From contig JAUCBJ010000564.1 of assembly GCA_032718475.1 (NCBI GenBank), forward strand, positions 1 to 64,000: a DNA stretch of 64,000 nucleotides, written 5' to 3'. Position 1 is the stretch's first letter. Every line of letters starts with the position of its first letter. A program made the position numbers and the translations under genes. Origin of the DNA: Nemertoderma westbladi. Taxonomy: Eukaryota; Xenacoelomorpha; Nemertodermatida; Nemertodermatidae. Below the pieces are notes generated by a model that searched no databases, was not told the DNA's origin, and worked only from the letters and a program-made list of their open reading frames with translations. Below, in pieces: positions 11,457-23,033 of the stretch.

Positions 11457-12639
11457 AGCATTATCAGCGATTGGAAGGTATTAACATTCATTTAGTCTGT
11501 TAGTTAAATTTATTACCGGTTGCGGTAACTGTTAAGTTTAATCTGTTAATAGAGAATCCATCTCCACCTACTGCCTACAGACAGACAGACGTTTCTAAGT
11601 ACTGAAGTACAGAAGTACTGGAGTAGGTACAACTACAGACAGACAGCGCTGTGGTACAGCGTACAGGCAGATAGGTACGGCACAGCTGTACAGGATTATA
11701 AACAATACCTGTCTGATTCCAGGATTCAGTTCAGCATGCAGTACACTGGTACAGCAGTGTATGTAGTACTGTAGTATAGTCCTACTGCAGTACAGCAGTC
11801 AGGCAGTACAGCAGTACTGGCAGATTGCTATAGTGTATACTGGTATAGCTGTATAGGCCTATCCCAGTACTGCAGTAGGCCTATCCAGCTATCAGTAGGC
11901 CTTTTATATACTGATATAGGCATACAAAACCAACTGTATACTGCATACTGCATTGAACCAAATGAACCTGAAACGTGGGATCGCCAGGGTTACCACATAA
12001 ATAATAATTGGTATTTATTATTAATTGCCTGACAGGTAGGTCACCCTTCCATCAGTGTTTACATGTCTAACATTCTAGGTTCACCTACTAACCTGTATTA
12101 CAATATATTATACGCAGTATCTACTGTAGCTATCCCAACACCTACACAAACTCTACTACTACACATCTGTTTATAGCTACTGTATGATGGTGACGGACTG
12201 TATTGCATATGATATGGATTAGACTTCCACATCGGCCTTGACACCACTGACTGCTGACACAGCCAGTTAATTTTGAGAGATCCATTTCGCTGCTGGTATA
12301 GGGTCATTAATAGTAGCTAATATGGAGCTAGATGGGGCGTGCTGATACCGCACCAGAGCTTCCAGAAGAAAGCTCTGGTACAGTAGACGTGGTTCAATTG
12401 TGCTATTTCGTCGGCCGTCATGTTTTGCAGCCATAGCTGACAGCTGGCAAAATTACACACTGCCATAGACGTTTTGCCGACTCCATCGACACTAAAGTTA
12501 GATTTATTCTAGTCGCTAGCCCGATAGAGCATGCGAGGCCTTTGTGATGTAAATATTTGAAATGGCCCCCAGGACCGTTCTTTGTTGATAGCGTGACCCC
12601 AAGGTAGTTAAACGAACTAACAAAGTCAATTTGTTACCA
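11457..12639. other. Region upstream of the NOS1AP start codon
   Basis: Expected to hold the NOS1AP 5' UTR and promoter, but no TATA box or clear 5' exon is defined. It contains clusters of short repeated CAGTACTGCAGTAC and CAGACAGACAG motifs (about 11575-11900). A perfect 10-bp-stem hairpin lies at 12352-12379. An open minus-strand stretch across it (to about 12510) has no recognised homology. Confidence 0.4.
12352..12379. repeat. Perfect hairpin, 10-bp stem
   Basis: ACCAGAGCTT (12352-12361) and AAGCTCTGGT (12370-12379) pair perfectly around an 8-base loop. It is a single copy, about 0.9 kb upstream of the NOS1AP start codon. Confidence 0.6.
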
Positions 12640-12902
12640 TCGTAGTGTAATACATCATTACGTGAAAGTCGGCCGCCTCGTCGAAATTTAACTGCCCATC
12701 ATTGCCCAAATTCACAAGTCGTCTTCGCTGTGCCCTATACTTCGAGAACATCACCCGAGCCCAACCTGACACAAACTAGTTAATTACATTTTATTTATTT
12801 ATTTATATAATACTCAATTTTAGTGTAATTTTTAATAGTTAGTGCACATTTTAATTCCATATGTTTGGACTAATAAACCATTATTATTATTATTATTATA
12901 AC
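12640..12902 (+). mobile_element. 3' end of a truncated LINE
   Basis: A short terminal coding stretch ends near 12780. It is followed by an AT-rich 3' UTR and a tail of CTAATAAACC then (ATT)n at about 12880-12899, typical of Jockey/CR1-like LINEs. The upstream part is missing. The family is inferred from the tail only. Confidence 0.5.
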
Positions 12903-13206
12903 AATGTAATCACAGAAGGTCCGAACAAATGCATATTACTGTATTAATATTTAATAACGATGATAAATAAATAAATTGAAACTGCATTACCTACCGGAGC
13001 TATTAATAACCAGTAGCAATAAACTATTAACATGGCTCCAAACGCCACCATAAATATAAGCTAACTTTTTTTAATAACACAATTTATGTTATTTTTTCAT
13101 TTATTTATACAGCAACTAATTTAATTTGTGCAGTTCCTATCACTTATAATATACAGTATATACAATCATTTCGTAATGTTACAATTTTTTAATAAAACTA
13201 CATACA

Positions 13207-13343
13207 TACATACTTGTTGCTAAGTACTTTACAGTGTTCTGATCCTCGTGGCTTTATTTTCACTCACTCACTAACGTTCGTTCGTGTAACAAAGCCACTC
13301 GGATCATCACACTGTAAAGTGCTACTTTTACACACAAGTATGT
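13207..13343. repeat. Small fold-back, arms of about 50 bp
   Basis: CATACTTGT...CTTTACAGTGT...GGCTTT (13207-13256) is mirrored by the reverse complement at 13289-13343. The loop is about 30 bp and contains ACTCACTCACTAACG. It is possibly a deleted MITE. Confidence 0.65.
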
Positions 13344-13524
13344 AAATAGTTATTTCTAATTATACTTTAGTCAGTAGTACCTTTGTGCCTGAATACAATT
13401 ATCCGTATTTTTATTATAATAGTACATACGCTTATTAGTGTACTTTTCCAGATATGTGTTCATTTTATTTTAATCTACTGTATATTTGCAAAAATTAATA
13501 TTTTATTGTTATTCTCTGATTCAG

Positions 13525-13610
13525 GCGATATTAATAACAATAATAATACCGAAAATGGATTCGACAATGTAATTACCGTAGCAGAAACAAACAAGATACT
13601 TTCTGATTGG
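13525..13610 (+). CDS. Weak candidate exon, Asn-rich
   Basis: A pyrimidine-rich stretch and CAG acceptor (13524) precede an open segment reading GDINNNNNTENGFDNVITV and ETNKILSDW, followed by GTGTGT as a poor donor. The frame also stays open upstream. I recognise no family. It lies just left of the reverse-transcriptase fragment at 13786 and could equally be part of that element. No other exon supports it. Confidence 0.18.
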
Positions 13611-13785
13611 GTGTGTAAAAAAAAAAGGGAATGTTGAGTGTTGGTACTGAATGTTTTACTATCGCAGCGCTCTCTCTCTCTCTCTCACTCACTCATGATT
13701 CGTTAAAATAGAATTGCGATAAAATAAATATCGCCTTGGTCGCTGGTCGCAAAACTCGCCTTGGCGAATTAATATCCCGCCTTCA

Positions 13786-14412
13786 ATGTTAAATTCTCTA
13801 TTTAGGGAAAGGAGCAGGTTACAGTGGCACATAGAACAGGTTACAGTTTTATTTTTGAGAGTAAACAGCAGTCATTTACGTCCAATTTGTAGCAATATAG
13901 GGCTATCTCTTAATGAGTCAAAATGTGAGCTAACCATCATTGGGGAGAAGTCAGGTGAGGAAAACCCAATCTTCACTTCATTCCAGAAGATCTGTCCAGG
14001 TTTCAAGTTGACTAGATAAGAGGACTTAGAGCTACTTGGTTCCCCCATTGGCCCTGAAGCCCTCTCTAATGTTATCTGTAAGAAGTTGGACAACCTCAGT
14101 CTGTTTCACAGTCGTATCCGTCTCCTTGACAACCATGACGCCTTTTTCCTACTCAAAAACTGTCTAGCCATACCCAAACTTACATATATGCTCCATTCAT
14201 CACCAACTTTCAACGAATCCCATCTACTTAGCAAGATCGATAACAGTATAAGGGAGTCTCTAGAAGAGATAACGAACGTTAAACTGGAAACTGAAACCTT
14301 GGAGCAAGCAATCCTTCCTTGTCGACACGGTGGCCTCGGAATCCCTTCTGTGACAGAAATTGCGCCTTGTGCTGTGCATACCTCTCATCATTACATAAGT
14401 ATGAATCGTTAA
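13786..14412 (+). pseudogene. 3' reverse-transcriptase fragment of the Ulp1-RT element
   Basis: The segments LSLNESKCELTIIGEKS, ELLGSPIGPEAL, NHDAFFLLKNCLAIPKL and CRHGGLGIPSVTEIAP align with the C-terminal half of the reverse transcriptase at 21700-22196, but the sequence is diverged. One in-frame TAG lies near 14018. It extends beyond the point where the 19202-22196 ORF is cut off, so it shows what the missing part looked like. It is directly followed by block Y copy 1. Confidence 0.75.
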
Positions 14413-15034
14413 TTAAAGAGATTTATCACTCTCCGAGAGAAAGCCGCCCCAATATTAGATTATAACAACAACATTTCCATTGGGTAAGAAAGTGGAGAAG
14501 AGCCAGGCCCGACTCTTAATTTTTTACTTTATATTACGCGATCAATTTTCATTCATCTCGTCATGAACACAACATGTATGTAAACTTTTGATAAATTTGT
14601 TGGCTATGCGTTTGCGGCTGTTTGGGCGGGGTGTGGTAGGCCTACACTTTTCACACTGAAACATTTTGGTTGTGAAATGTTCAGGGCACAGCGATCAGAG
14701 ATATTTCATATATATTTTATTATGAGAGGAAGAAGAACATACAACGTTATTTACTATATATGTAACAAAATAATTGTTTTCGGGTTTAACTTGGAAGCCT
14801 CCCCAAATAGTTGATATACAATTATATTGAAAATTATTTCCATGGTCATGGTCATTCACCCGTCTTTAGTTAGAAATTTGTTTGCATGAAAGACAGTTTA
14901 GTTTGGTTTTTCCTGATTATTATCTCTTATCTGACTGGGGTAATAATAAAGGATAGGATAAATGGAAGCAAAGTGTGACAGTAACAAATATTTCCCCGTC
15001 ACCCTAGCATGTCTTAAGTATACGATATCTAAAA

Positions 15035-15083
15035 GGGGGAAGTTTGGATCCACTGCATAAATGCAGTTCACCAAACTTCCCCC
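15035..15083. repeat. Hairpin in block Y copy 1
   Basis: GGGGGAAGTTTGG and CCAAACTTCCCCC are the outer arms and CTGCAT/ATGCAG the inner arms, forming a stem of over 20 bp with a tiny AA loop. It is conserved in copy 2 at 18043-18091. Confidence 0.8.
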
Positions 15084-15934
15084 GAATGCACACTGTAACT
15101 TCCCCCTTCCCCCAAATATCCACTGTTAAATTAATTTGAAGCGATATAATAAGTACAAAATTGTGCGAGTTTTTAATTGTGTAGTCCATTTGTTATTTGA
15201 TCTCTATTTATTGTTTAAAGTGCATTTAATATCACACTGGTTTTTTAGAATATTACAACCTTATGTTTTATTTATTAACCCAATCGAAGCCTTAATAAGG
15301 GCCGGTTATTTGTACGCATATCCCTAATGCGCTCAGTATGAGCCAAACAACATATTAATATGAAAATAAAGTATCTGCAAAGAAAAGAACCCAATGCTAT
15401 ATAATTTGACCTTATTAAAAAATTTGCACTTTTGCACACTTATTTGTACAAGTGCACTTCAGCAGATCGTAATGGTGGTTCTTATTTAACAAACTTATGT
15501 TTATCCTCTACCGATCTACGATGGTGTATGATCAAGTGTCAGTCACTAAAAGTGTAAAAAATCTAATTTAATAAATCGCGACATTTGCGATTTTGGACCA
15601 TATTCATGAGCATTTTAAGTCACTTTATATACATAAAAAGTTAAACAAATGTTACGATTATAGTTAGAAATCACTCCAAACTACATTTTAATCCAAAAAA
15701 TAACATTCTACGATGAATGGAACTGGAAATAATAGTGTTTGAAATATCGAAAAAATGTGTACTTTTTAAGTGCATTATGCACTAAGTGCACTTGCGTCTT
15801 TTCCCAAGTTGTATCCTATTTCACACACTACAATCTATCCTCTATCCAATGAAAAAAGTTTCAGATCAAACGGCCCAGTAGAACAGAAGTTATTGATGTT
15901 TAAAAATAATCACTCGAAAATTTCAAATTCTCTT

Positions 15935-16007
15935 GGTCACGTAGTCTAGTGGTAATCAATCACGTTAACGATACTTAAGTTCGTGGGTTCGAAACCCAAT
16001 ATGACCA
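15935..16007 (+). ncRNA. tRNA-like sequence in block Y copy 1
   Basis: Has an A-box-like TAGTCTAGTGG (15942-15952) and a perfect B box GGTTCGAAACC (15986-15996). GGTCA...TGACC pair as an acceptor stem and the T arm TGGG/CCCA pairs. The D and anticodon arms do not fold properly, so it is a tRNA-derived SINE-like or promoter sequence rather than a working tRNA gene. Confidence 0.6.
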
Positions 16008-16017
16008 TTCTTAATTT

Positions 16018-16597
16018 TTTGCAAAAAAAAATATTTTAAATTTTTGACTAAATTTCGGTTCTGGTGCTCCAAATTCAATAAAATTGGTATATTCTTTGCC
16101 GTAATTTTTTTTTCTATCTTTTGAGAGGGGGTATTTTTGGCCCCAAAAAAAATGAAAAAAAGGGCCAAAATTACGCGATATTTTTCGACCCTTAAAACTC
16201 GTTATTTTAATTATAAATGTTAAGAAAAAAGATAGTGGAGTTAATTTGCTACATTTTACAGGAACTTTTGGCGCAAAAAGTTAAATTATAATGTAATGGC
16301 GATTTATTAAAAAAAAAATTTTTCGTCCCTTTTTTATAAGTAGTATATTTCACACGATCGTCTGCCGCTTCAGTTATATAATAGCTATGGCACTGTAACT
16401 ACAGTTGAAAGATAGATAATTTGACGCTCTATAAGACTGTTTAAATAAGTCTCCCAGACCTTATGTATTTTTCGAGCTAGACGAGTTCCCGCGAAGCGAG
16501 TTTGAAGCGTGAAATTATAATTTGGGCCCTAATTTTTTTAATATCGTTTGCGCGGCAAAACCAATCGAATATTTGGATTCCCCGTATCGATATTAAC
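16018..16597. other. AT-rich segment between block Y copy 1 and block X copy 1
   Basis: Occupies the position where the ORF lies in the second unit. It has many A and T homopolymers and a short GGCCC-rich stretch. No protein similarity is seen. It may be the remnant of an internally deleted unit. Confidence 0.4.
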
Positions 16598-17441
16598 CGT
16601 ATAAAATGTACTTTATTTAACCTTCAAGAGTCAAAAATAAAAAAGTTGTTAGTTATAAACTTTTAATTATTTTCTGGCCCTTTTGGACCCCTTTGCCTAC
16701 ATATTTTTTGTACCCCCATTCGATAGGAATGTAGCCCCTGTGGTCTTCTACGCTTTCCGAAAAAGAATTGGCAGATTCCTACTAGCGTTGTCGAATTAAA
16801 AATTTTGGAAATAATAATTATGTAAAAAAGATGGAAAAAACGGACAAAGTTACGGCCCCTTTTTCCACCCGAAATATTAATAAATATCTTACCCCCATTC
16901 GATACGAAGGTAGTACCACTCTTCCCCTTTCCAACCGCGTTAATTTCGTCCCCGTACGATTAATATTAGCCGAGTCAGAGCGGATCCCGCAAAGCCATTT
17001 TGTCCGTTTTTTCAACTTTGACGGACAATTTCGGGAAAAAGGCGTGGTAATCTTTTTTGAAAAAAAAAACGAATTCACTAATTAATCCCTTCTATCGTAT
17101 CCCGGCGTCGGTTAAGCAATAACCTAGGGTTTTTTCGAGCCACTGTAGAGCGCCTTTCAAAAAATTTTTAAAATTGTCAAAAAAATGACGGTTTTTTGTC
17201 CGCCGTGTCCGTCGAGGGGATAGATTTGCTAATGTTAGAGTGGCTAATATCTTAGAATTCCGAGTCGCTCCCCTGGTGCGAAAATAAAAAAAATTGGTCT
17301 GTTCCTTCATCGAAAAGTCTCCCAGAATCCCAAGTTAACCTATATAGTTAGCGATGGCCTGCGGCTTTAGGAGCGGCCGCGGTATTCACCTCCCTCATAG
17401 CGGCCGCGGCGGTGTTGCGTCAAATGGAGAAATATTTATCC
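16598..17441 (+). repeat. Block X, copy 1 (about 840 bp)
   Basis: Direct repeat of 22190-23033. Shared landmarks include GTACCCCCATTCGATAGGAA, CTTACCCCCATTCGATACG, CAATAACCTAGGG, and two GCGGCCGCGG motifs near the right end. The right end (ATTTATCCCACC) abuts block Y copy 2. It is probably the 3' UTR of the Ulp1-RT element. It does not start with TG or end with CA, so an LTR is less likely. Confidence 0.8.
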
Positions 17442-19034
17442 CACCGAGAGAAAGCCGCCCCAATATTAGATTATTACAACAACATATCCATTGGGTAAGA
17501 AAGTGGAGGAGAGCCAGCCCGTCTCTTAATTTTTTACTTTATATTACGCGATCAATTTTCACTCATCTCGTCATGAACCCAACATGTATGTAACCTTTTG
17601 TTAAATTTGTTGGCTATGCGTTTGCGGTTGTTTGGGCGGAGTGTGGTAGGCCTACACTTTTCACACTTAAATATTTTGGTTGTGAAATGTTACAGGGCAT
17701 AGCGATCTGAGATATTTCATTTATATTTTATTATGAGAGGAAGAAGAACATACAACGTTATTTACTATGTAACAAAATAATTGTTTTCGGGTTTAACTTG
17801 GAAGCCTCCCCAAATAGTTGATATACAATTATATTTAAAATTATTTCCATGGTCATGGTCATTCACCCGTCTTTAGTTAGAAATTTGTTTGCATGAAAGA
17901 CAGTTTAGTTTAGTTTTTACTGATTTATTATCTCTTATCTGACTGGGGTAATAATAAAGGATAGGATAAATGGAAGCAAAGTGTGACAGTAACAAATATT
18001 TCCCCGTCACCCTAGCATGTCTTAAGTATATGATATATCAAAGGGGGAAGTTTGGATTCACTGCATAAATGCAGTTCACCAAACTTCCCCCGAATGCACA
18101 CTGTAACTTCCCCCTTCCCCCAAATATCCACTGTTGAATTAATTTGAAGCGATATAATAAGTACAAAATTGTGCGAGTTTTTAATTGTGTGGTCCAATTG
18201 TTATTTGATTTCTATTTATTATTTAAAGTGCATTTAATATCACACTGGTTTTTAGAATATTATACTATACAACCTTATGTTTTATTAATTTACCCAATCG
18301 AAGCCTCATAAGGGCCGGTTATTTGTACGCATATCCCCTAATGCGCTCAGTAAGGTTCAAACAACATATTAATATGAAAATAAAGTATCTGCAAAGAAAA
18401 TAACCCAATACTATATAATTTGACCTTATTAAAAAATTTGCACTTTTGCACACTTATTTGTACAAATGCACTTTAGCAGATCGTAATGGTGGCTCTTATT
18501 TAACAAACTTATGTTTATCCTCTACCGATCTACGATGGTGTATGATCAAGTGTCAGTCGCTAAAAGTGTCAAAAATCCAATTTAATAAATCTGGATTTGC
18601 GATTTTGGACCATATTCATGGACATTTTAAGTCATTTTATAGACATAAAAAGTTAAACAAATGTTACGATTATAGTTAGAAATCATTCCAAACTACATTT
18701 TAATCCAAAAAATAACATTCTACGATGAATAGAACTGGAAATAATAGTGTTTGAAATATCGAAAAAAATGTTCACTATTTAAGTGCATTTTGCACTAAGT
18801 GCACATAAGTCTTTTCCCAAGTTTTATCCTATTTCACACACTACAATCTATCCTCTATCCAATGAAAAAAGTTTCAGATTAAACGGCCCTGTAGAACCGA
18901 AGTTATTTATGTTTAAAAATAGTCACTCGAAAATTTCAAATTCTCTTGGTCACATAGTCTAGTGGTTATCAATCACGTTAATGAAACCTAAGTTCGCGGG
19001 TTCGAAATCCAATATTGACCTGACCATTCTTAAT
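17442..19034 (+). repeat. Block Y, copy 2 (leader of the Ulp1-RT unit)
   Basis: Second copy of block Y, with the hairpin (18043-18091) and tRNA-like end (18948-19026) preserved. It continues into 170 bp of unique sequence holding a TATA-like box and then the Ulp1-RT ORF. Confidence 0.85.
18948..19026 (+). ncRNA. tRNA-like sequence in block Y copy 2
   Basis: Same organisation as at 15935, with A box TAGTCTAGTGG and B-box-like GGTTCGAAATCC, plus a small duplication of TGACC at the 3' end. It lies about 175 bp upstream of the first ATG of the element ORF and so could act as an internal polymerase III promoter. This role is inferred. Confidence 0.55.
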
Positions 19035-19079
19035 TGGAATAAAAAAATAACTAGCTAAACTGTTGTTTGAGTTAGATTG

Positions 19080-19088
19080 TATATAAAA
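19080..19088 (+). promoter_or_regulatory. TATA-like box upstream of the Ulp1-RT ORF
   Basis: TATATAAAA lies about 120 bp upstream of the ATG at 19202. It could be chance in AT-rich DNA. Confidence 0.3.
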
Positions 19089-19201
19089 ACAGAACCATGT
19101 CCATTTATTGTCGATGGTAGGCGGTGATGGTGCGTCTGCACGTCCAAATGAATGCGACTAGCTAAACAAACTAAAGGCCTCCTTCCTTCAAACGATCAAT
19201 C

Positions 19202-22196
19202 ATGGAAATACCCTGCATTAGTCTCACTGATAGTGAGCTTCTAACAGACCCACCTCCCGAATCTGAAGACATGTACGAATTTGGAGGTCTGCCTCTCTCG
19301 AGGCACGATATAGAATCGTTAAATGGGCAAAACTGGTTGACAGATAACATTGTTGAAGCAGTTATATCCAGCTTGTGTTTAGGATACAACGGCCATGCGA
19401 GTTTTTAACTCTCATTTCGTTGACATCTTTCAAGAAGGCGGCTTTAAGAACATGCAGAGTCTGAGCAAGGGCGCTTCAGTGCCAGTTTTTGATAACGATT
19501 TCATATTTTTCCCTATAAATGTAAACAATTGCCACTGGACCCTTGCTGTTTACTCCCCTTTAAAGTCAGCAATTTGGTTTTTCGACTCACTGGGGGGCTC
19601 TAACCAAACAGTTGTTGATTCTATCAAAGAATGGGTGCATCTTGTTGCCATTCATTACAATGTGGACCTCCCCCCAATTACCGTTTATCCCTCCATTCAA
19701 AAGGTGCAATACAACACCTATCAATGTGGGGTATATATCTGTAGGTATGCAAAGTGGTGTATTGAAGGTTACTCGCGATCGGATTTTGAGGATATCAATG
19801 ATATTACCATTTCCAAGCATCGTAGTGATCTGTATTCTGATATTTCCAGAAATGCCCCTCTAGTTTGGTCAGCCAATCAACAGAAGGCATCGACACCTAC
19901 ACCACCTCCAATTGGAGATCCCACCCCGTTTCCGAATTCTCACCCACCCGTGCTTAACCATACACAATCAATCTCACCGCTAGAGCCGAAACAACCTCCA
20001 ATCCAATCAGCCGAATCCTCCCAGGATAACAATCAAATTGGAGACCCCACTCTGGTCCCGAACTCTCATCCACCCCTATTTACCCATACTCCATCAATTG
20101 CACCGCTAGAGCCGGGACAACCTCCCACCGTTACCAGTGGAGGACTGTCCCTCAAGTTCCCATGCACCACCTGCTCTAAATTATGCTGTGTCAACTCCAA
20201 GGGAGGGCTGCGCAAACACAGATCCACTGAAGGCACCTCTTGTCCTGGGTCAGGTTCCATCATTACATTTCCAGCCACCGGTTCCTCCGCTCCTGCTGAT
20301 GCTGCAATTCCACCCGACTTACACTCTAATCAGCCAGCCATGTCTCAAGGGTCACCCGGACTACTGTCCCAACCGTTTACCAATGACACTCCATCCCCTG
20401 CTCCTGTGGTAGCCAGCCAGAGCGCCATATCAGATTCACTTAGCAGTGCATTCGAAACCCTCACTAGGATCAGAACCCTGACTCGTATCCCCAGGGGTGC
20501 AAGACTAAAAGCAGCCACACTTTACAGTAGTCTCTGTGATGCCATCGTCCTCAACAACAGTCAGTCAAACTGGTTAAACCTGCTGGCCTTTCCATTCTCT
20601 CTCAGAGTACCCTCCCAGGGATCAAAGTCCAGACGTGGCCGGAGGGCTATCGGTCCAGCCTGCAAATCACTCACAGCCAAGGTAAAGGACCAACTGTTGG
20701 AATTTGAAGAGATGGTCAAGAACACCAAAGAATTACTAGTACTGCCTACGACTAGCCTTCCATCCCATCTGAAGCCCAAGACTCAACAATCCTCGGATGA
20801 CATGCTAGGGAAATTGATAGACTCTAAGATAGAAGAAGGAAATGTGAAAGCAGCTGCACGACTAGCATCCTCATCAGCCACTATAGCCCCAGCCACCTCA
20901 GAGACCCTTGAAGCCCTCCGACTCCTTCATCCTACACGCCCATCAGATGACTTCCACGGAGTACCGTCATTAGAGGAAGCAGATGTCCCGACCCTCGAGC
21001 TATCTTACCCAGAGGTTCTAAAATCAATCAAGCTATTCCCCAATGGCTCGGCACCAGGTCCCGACAACTGCCGTCCTCAGTTCCTCAAGGACATGATCTC
21101 ATCATCAGCGGGGGATGCTGCCCTGGCTTCCCTCAAGGCTATGACATCGGTAGCTAATATCATGCTAAAGGGAGGAGTGCCCCAGGAAGTTCTCCCTTAC
21201 CTCTATGGCGCCAGGCTTTGTGCTTTCACTAAACCAGCAGGTGGAGTTCGCCCCATAGCCGTGGGGTGCACTCTGCGTCGACTTACCGCCAAAACAGGCT
21301 GCCATTCAGCGGCAAAGCATTCCGGTTTAAAGCTAGGACCCCATCAGCTAGGGTTCGGGACCCCCCGGGGTGCAGAAGCAGCAGTACATGCAGCCAGGCG
21401 TTTCCTCAGTGAGTCAATAGAGAGAGAGACAGTCATGATCAAAATTGATTTCTCAAATGCCTTCAACAGTATTCACCGTGGACCAGCCTTGAGGGCAGTG
21501 CTAAAGAACCTCCCACCACTATACAACCTGGCATATCAGTCATATTCGCAACCCTCTCTCCTATTCTACAATGGGACAACAATTGCCTCTGACGATGGTA
21601 TGCAACAGGGAGACCCACTAGCCTCTCTATTCTTCAGCAACGACACAATTGAACTTGTCGATAGCATGGAATCTCCTCTCAACGTGTGGTTCCTGGATGA
21701 CGGTTCCTTGGGTGGAACACCATCTGTTGTTGCTTCTGACCTGAAGAGGGTCATAGCCGAGGCAGCAAAGCTAGGGCTTATGGTCAAGGCATCCAAGTGT
21801 GAGTTAATCTTTGGCAAGCACTTTCCCTTAGAACTGAAAGAAGAGACAACAGCTCTGTTTGATGCCATCACACCAAGCATTAAACCAATCGATTTTTCTG
21901 ATGCGCTGTTGCTTGGATCACCCCTAGGAGATTCAGCCATGGAGAAGATCCTTGAAGAGAAGGAATCAGACCTCTCTAGGTTCGCCGACCGCCTCCACCT
22001 TCTATCGGCGCATGACGCCCTATACCTACTCAGACATTGCTTTGCCATTCCGAAGTTGATGTATGTGCTGCGGTGTTCACCCGCCTTTGGATCGCCTCGA
22101 TTGAAGTCTCTAGATGATAAGATTCGGCAGTGCTGCCAAATTGTGCTCAACACTAGGATTGGGGGCGATGCTTGGGCCCAGGCTTTGACTGTATAG
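19202..22196 (+). pseudogene. Ulp1 (C48) protease - zinc finger - reverse transcriptase polyprotein, truncated
   Basis: The ORF starts at ATG 19202 (SLNGQNWLTDNIVEAVI, the Ulp1 N-terminal block). It changes frame near 19395-19408 and continues to TAG at 22196. The C48 catalytic residues are visible: His in NCHWTL (about 19529), Asp in FFDSLGG (about 19580), and Gln/Cys in YQCGVY (about 19722). A C2H2-like finger (CTTCSKLCC...LRKHRS) lies at 20160-20250 after a Pro-rich linker. Reverse-transcriptase blocks follow: RPIAVGCTLRRLTAK, IDFSNAFNS, QQGDPL and WFLDDGS. The C48 plus finger plus RT order is known from NeSL-type elements of the R2 superclade. The expected C-terminal CCHC and restriction-like endonuclease are absent, because the frame ends in WAQALTV at the edge of block X. 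It is a retroelement protein, not a host SUMO protease. Confidence 0.8.
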
Positions 22197-23033
22197 AATG
22201 TACCTTAACCAACTAAAGTTAAAAATAAAAAATTATTCGATAAAAACTACTTTACAAATTCTGGCCCTTTTTGGCCCCTATTGCCGACATATTTTTTGTA
22301 CCCCCATTCGATAGGAACGTAACTCCAATGGTCTTCTACGAGTTTCATAAAAGAATTAGTGGATTCCTACCCGCGTTGTCGAATGAAACATTTCGGAAAT
22401 AAGTTTTCCAAAAAAGACGGACAAAAACGTACAAATTTACAGCCCCTTTTTCCACCCGAAATTTTAATAAATATCTTACCCCCATTCGATACGAAGGTAG
22501 TACCACTCTTCCCCTTTCCAACCGCGTTACTTTCGTCCCCGTACGATTAATATTAGCCGAGTTATAGCGGATCCCGCAAAGTCATTTTGTCCGTTTTTTC
22601 AACTTTGACGGACATTTTCGGAAAAAAGGCGTGGTAATCTTTTTTGAAAAAAAAACGAATTCACTAATTAATCCCTTCTATCGTATCCCGGCGTCGGCTA
22701 AGCAATAACCTAGGGTTTTTTCGAGCCACTGTAGAGCGCCTTTTAAACAAATTTTAAAATTGTCGAAAAAATGACGGATTTTTGTCCGCCGTGTCCGTCG
22801 AAGGGTTAGATTTAATAATGTTAGAGTTGCTAATATCTTAGAATTCCGAGCCGCTCCCCTGGTGAGAAAATAAAAAAATTTGGTCAGTTCCTTGATCGAA
22901 AAGTCCCCCAGAATCCCAAGTTAACCTATATAGTTAGCGATGGCCTGCGGCTTTAGGAGCGGCCGCGGTATTCACCTCCCTCATAGCGGCCGCGGCGGTG
23001 TTGCGTCAAATGGATAAATATTTATCCCACCAA
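22190..23033 (+). repeat. Block X, copy 2
   Basis: Second copy of block X, joined directly to the truncated ORF so that its first bases supply the stop codon. The right end ATTTATCCCACCAAGAG leads into host intron sequence. Confidence 0.8.

Larger units (their letters stand above)
12903..13785. other. AT-rich spacer with a small fold-back
   Basis: Holds the small inverted repeat at 13207-13343, a (CT)n microsatellite at about 13669-13686, and the weak exon candidate at 13525. Nothing else is recognised. Confidence 0.4.
14434..16017 (+). repeat. Block Y, copy 1 (about 1.6 kb)
   Basis: Nearly identical by eye to 17442-19034. It starts GAGAGAAAGCCGCCCC and ends in a tRNA-like segment plus CCATTCTTAATT. 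In copy 2 it sits immediately upstream of the Ulp1-RT ORF, so it is probably that element's 5' leader. It carries a long hairpin (15035-15083). Downstream of 16017 the two copies diverge abruptly. Confidence 0.85.

Noticed and set aside
12098..12307. Minus-strand ORF as an S9 or NOS1AP exon
   Set aside because: No family motif and no convincing splice sites. It is probably chance.
15935..16007. Functional tRNA gene in block Y
   Set aside because: The D and anticodon arms do not pair and it is part of a repeated 1.6-kb block.
19202..19850. Host SENP/Ulp1 SUMO protease gene
   Set aside because: The C48 domain runs into a zinc finger and reverse transcriptase in one frame, so it belongs to a retroelement.
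16598..23033. Blocks X as LTRs of an LTR retrotransposon
   Set aside because: No TG...CA ends, no primer-binding site or polypurine tract, and the RT is of non-LTR type. A tandem LINE-like series fits better.
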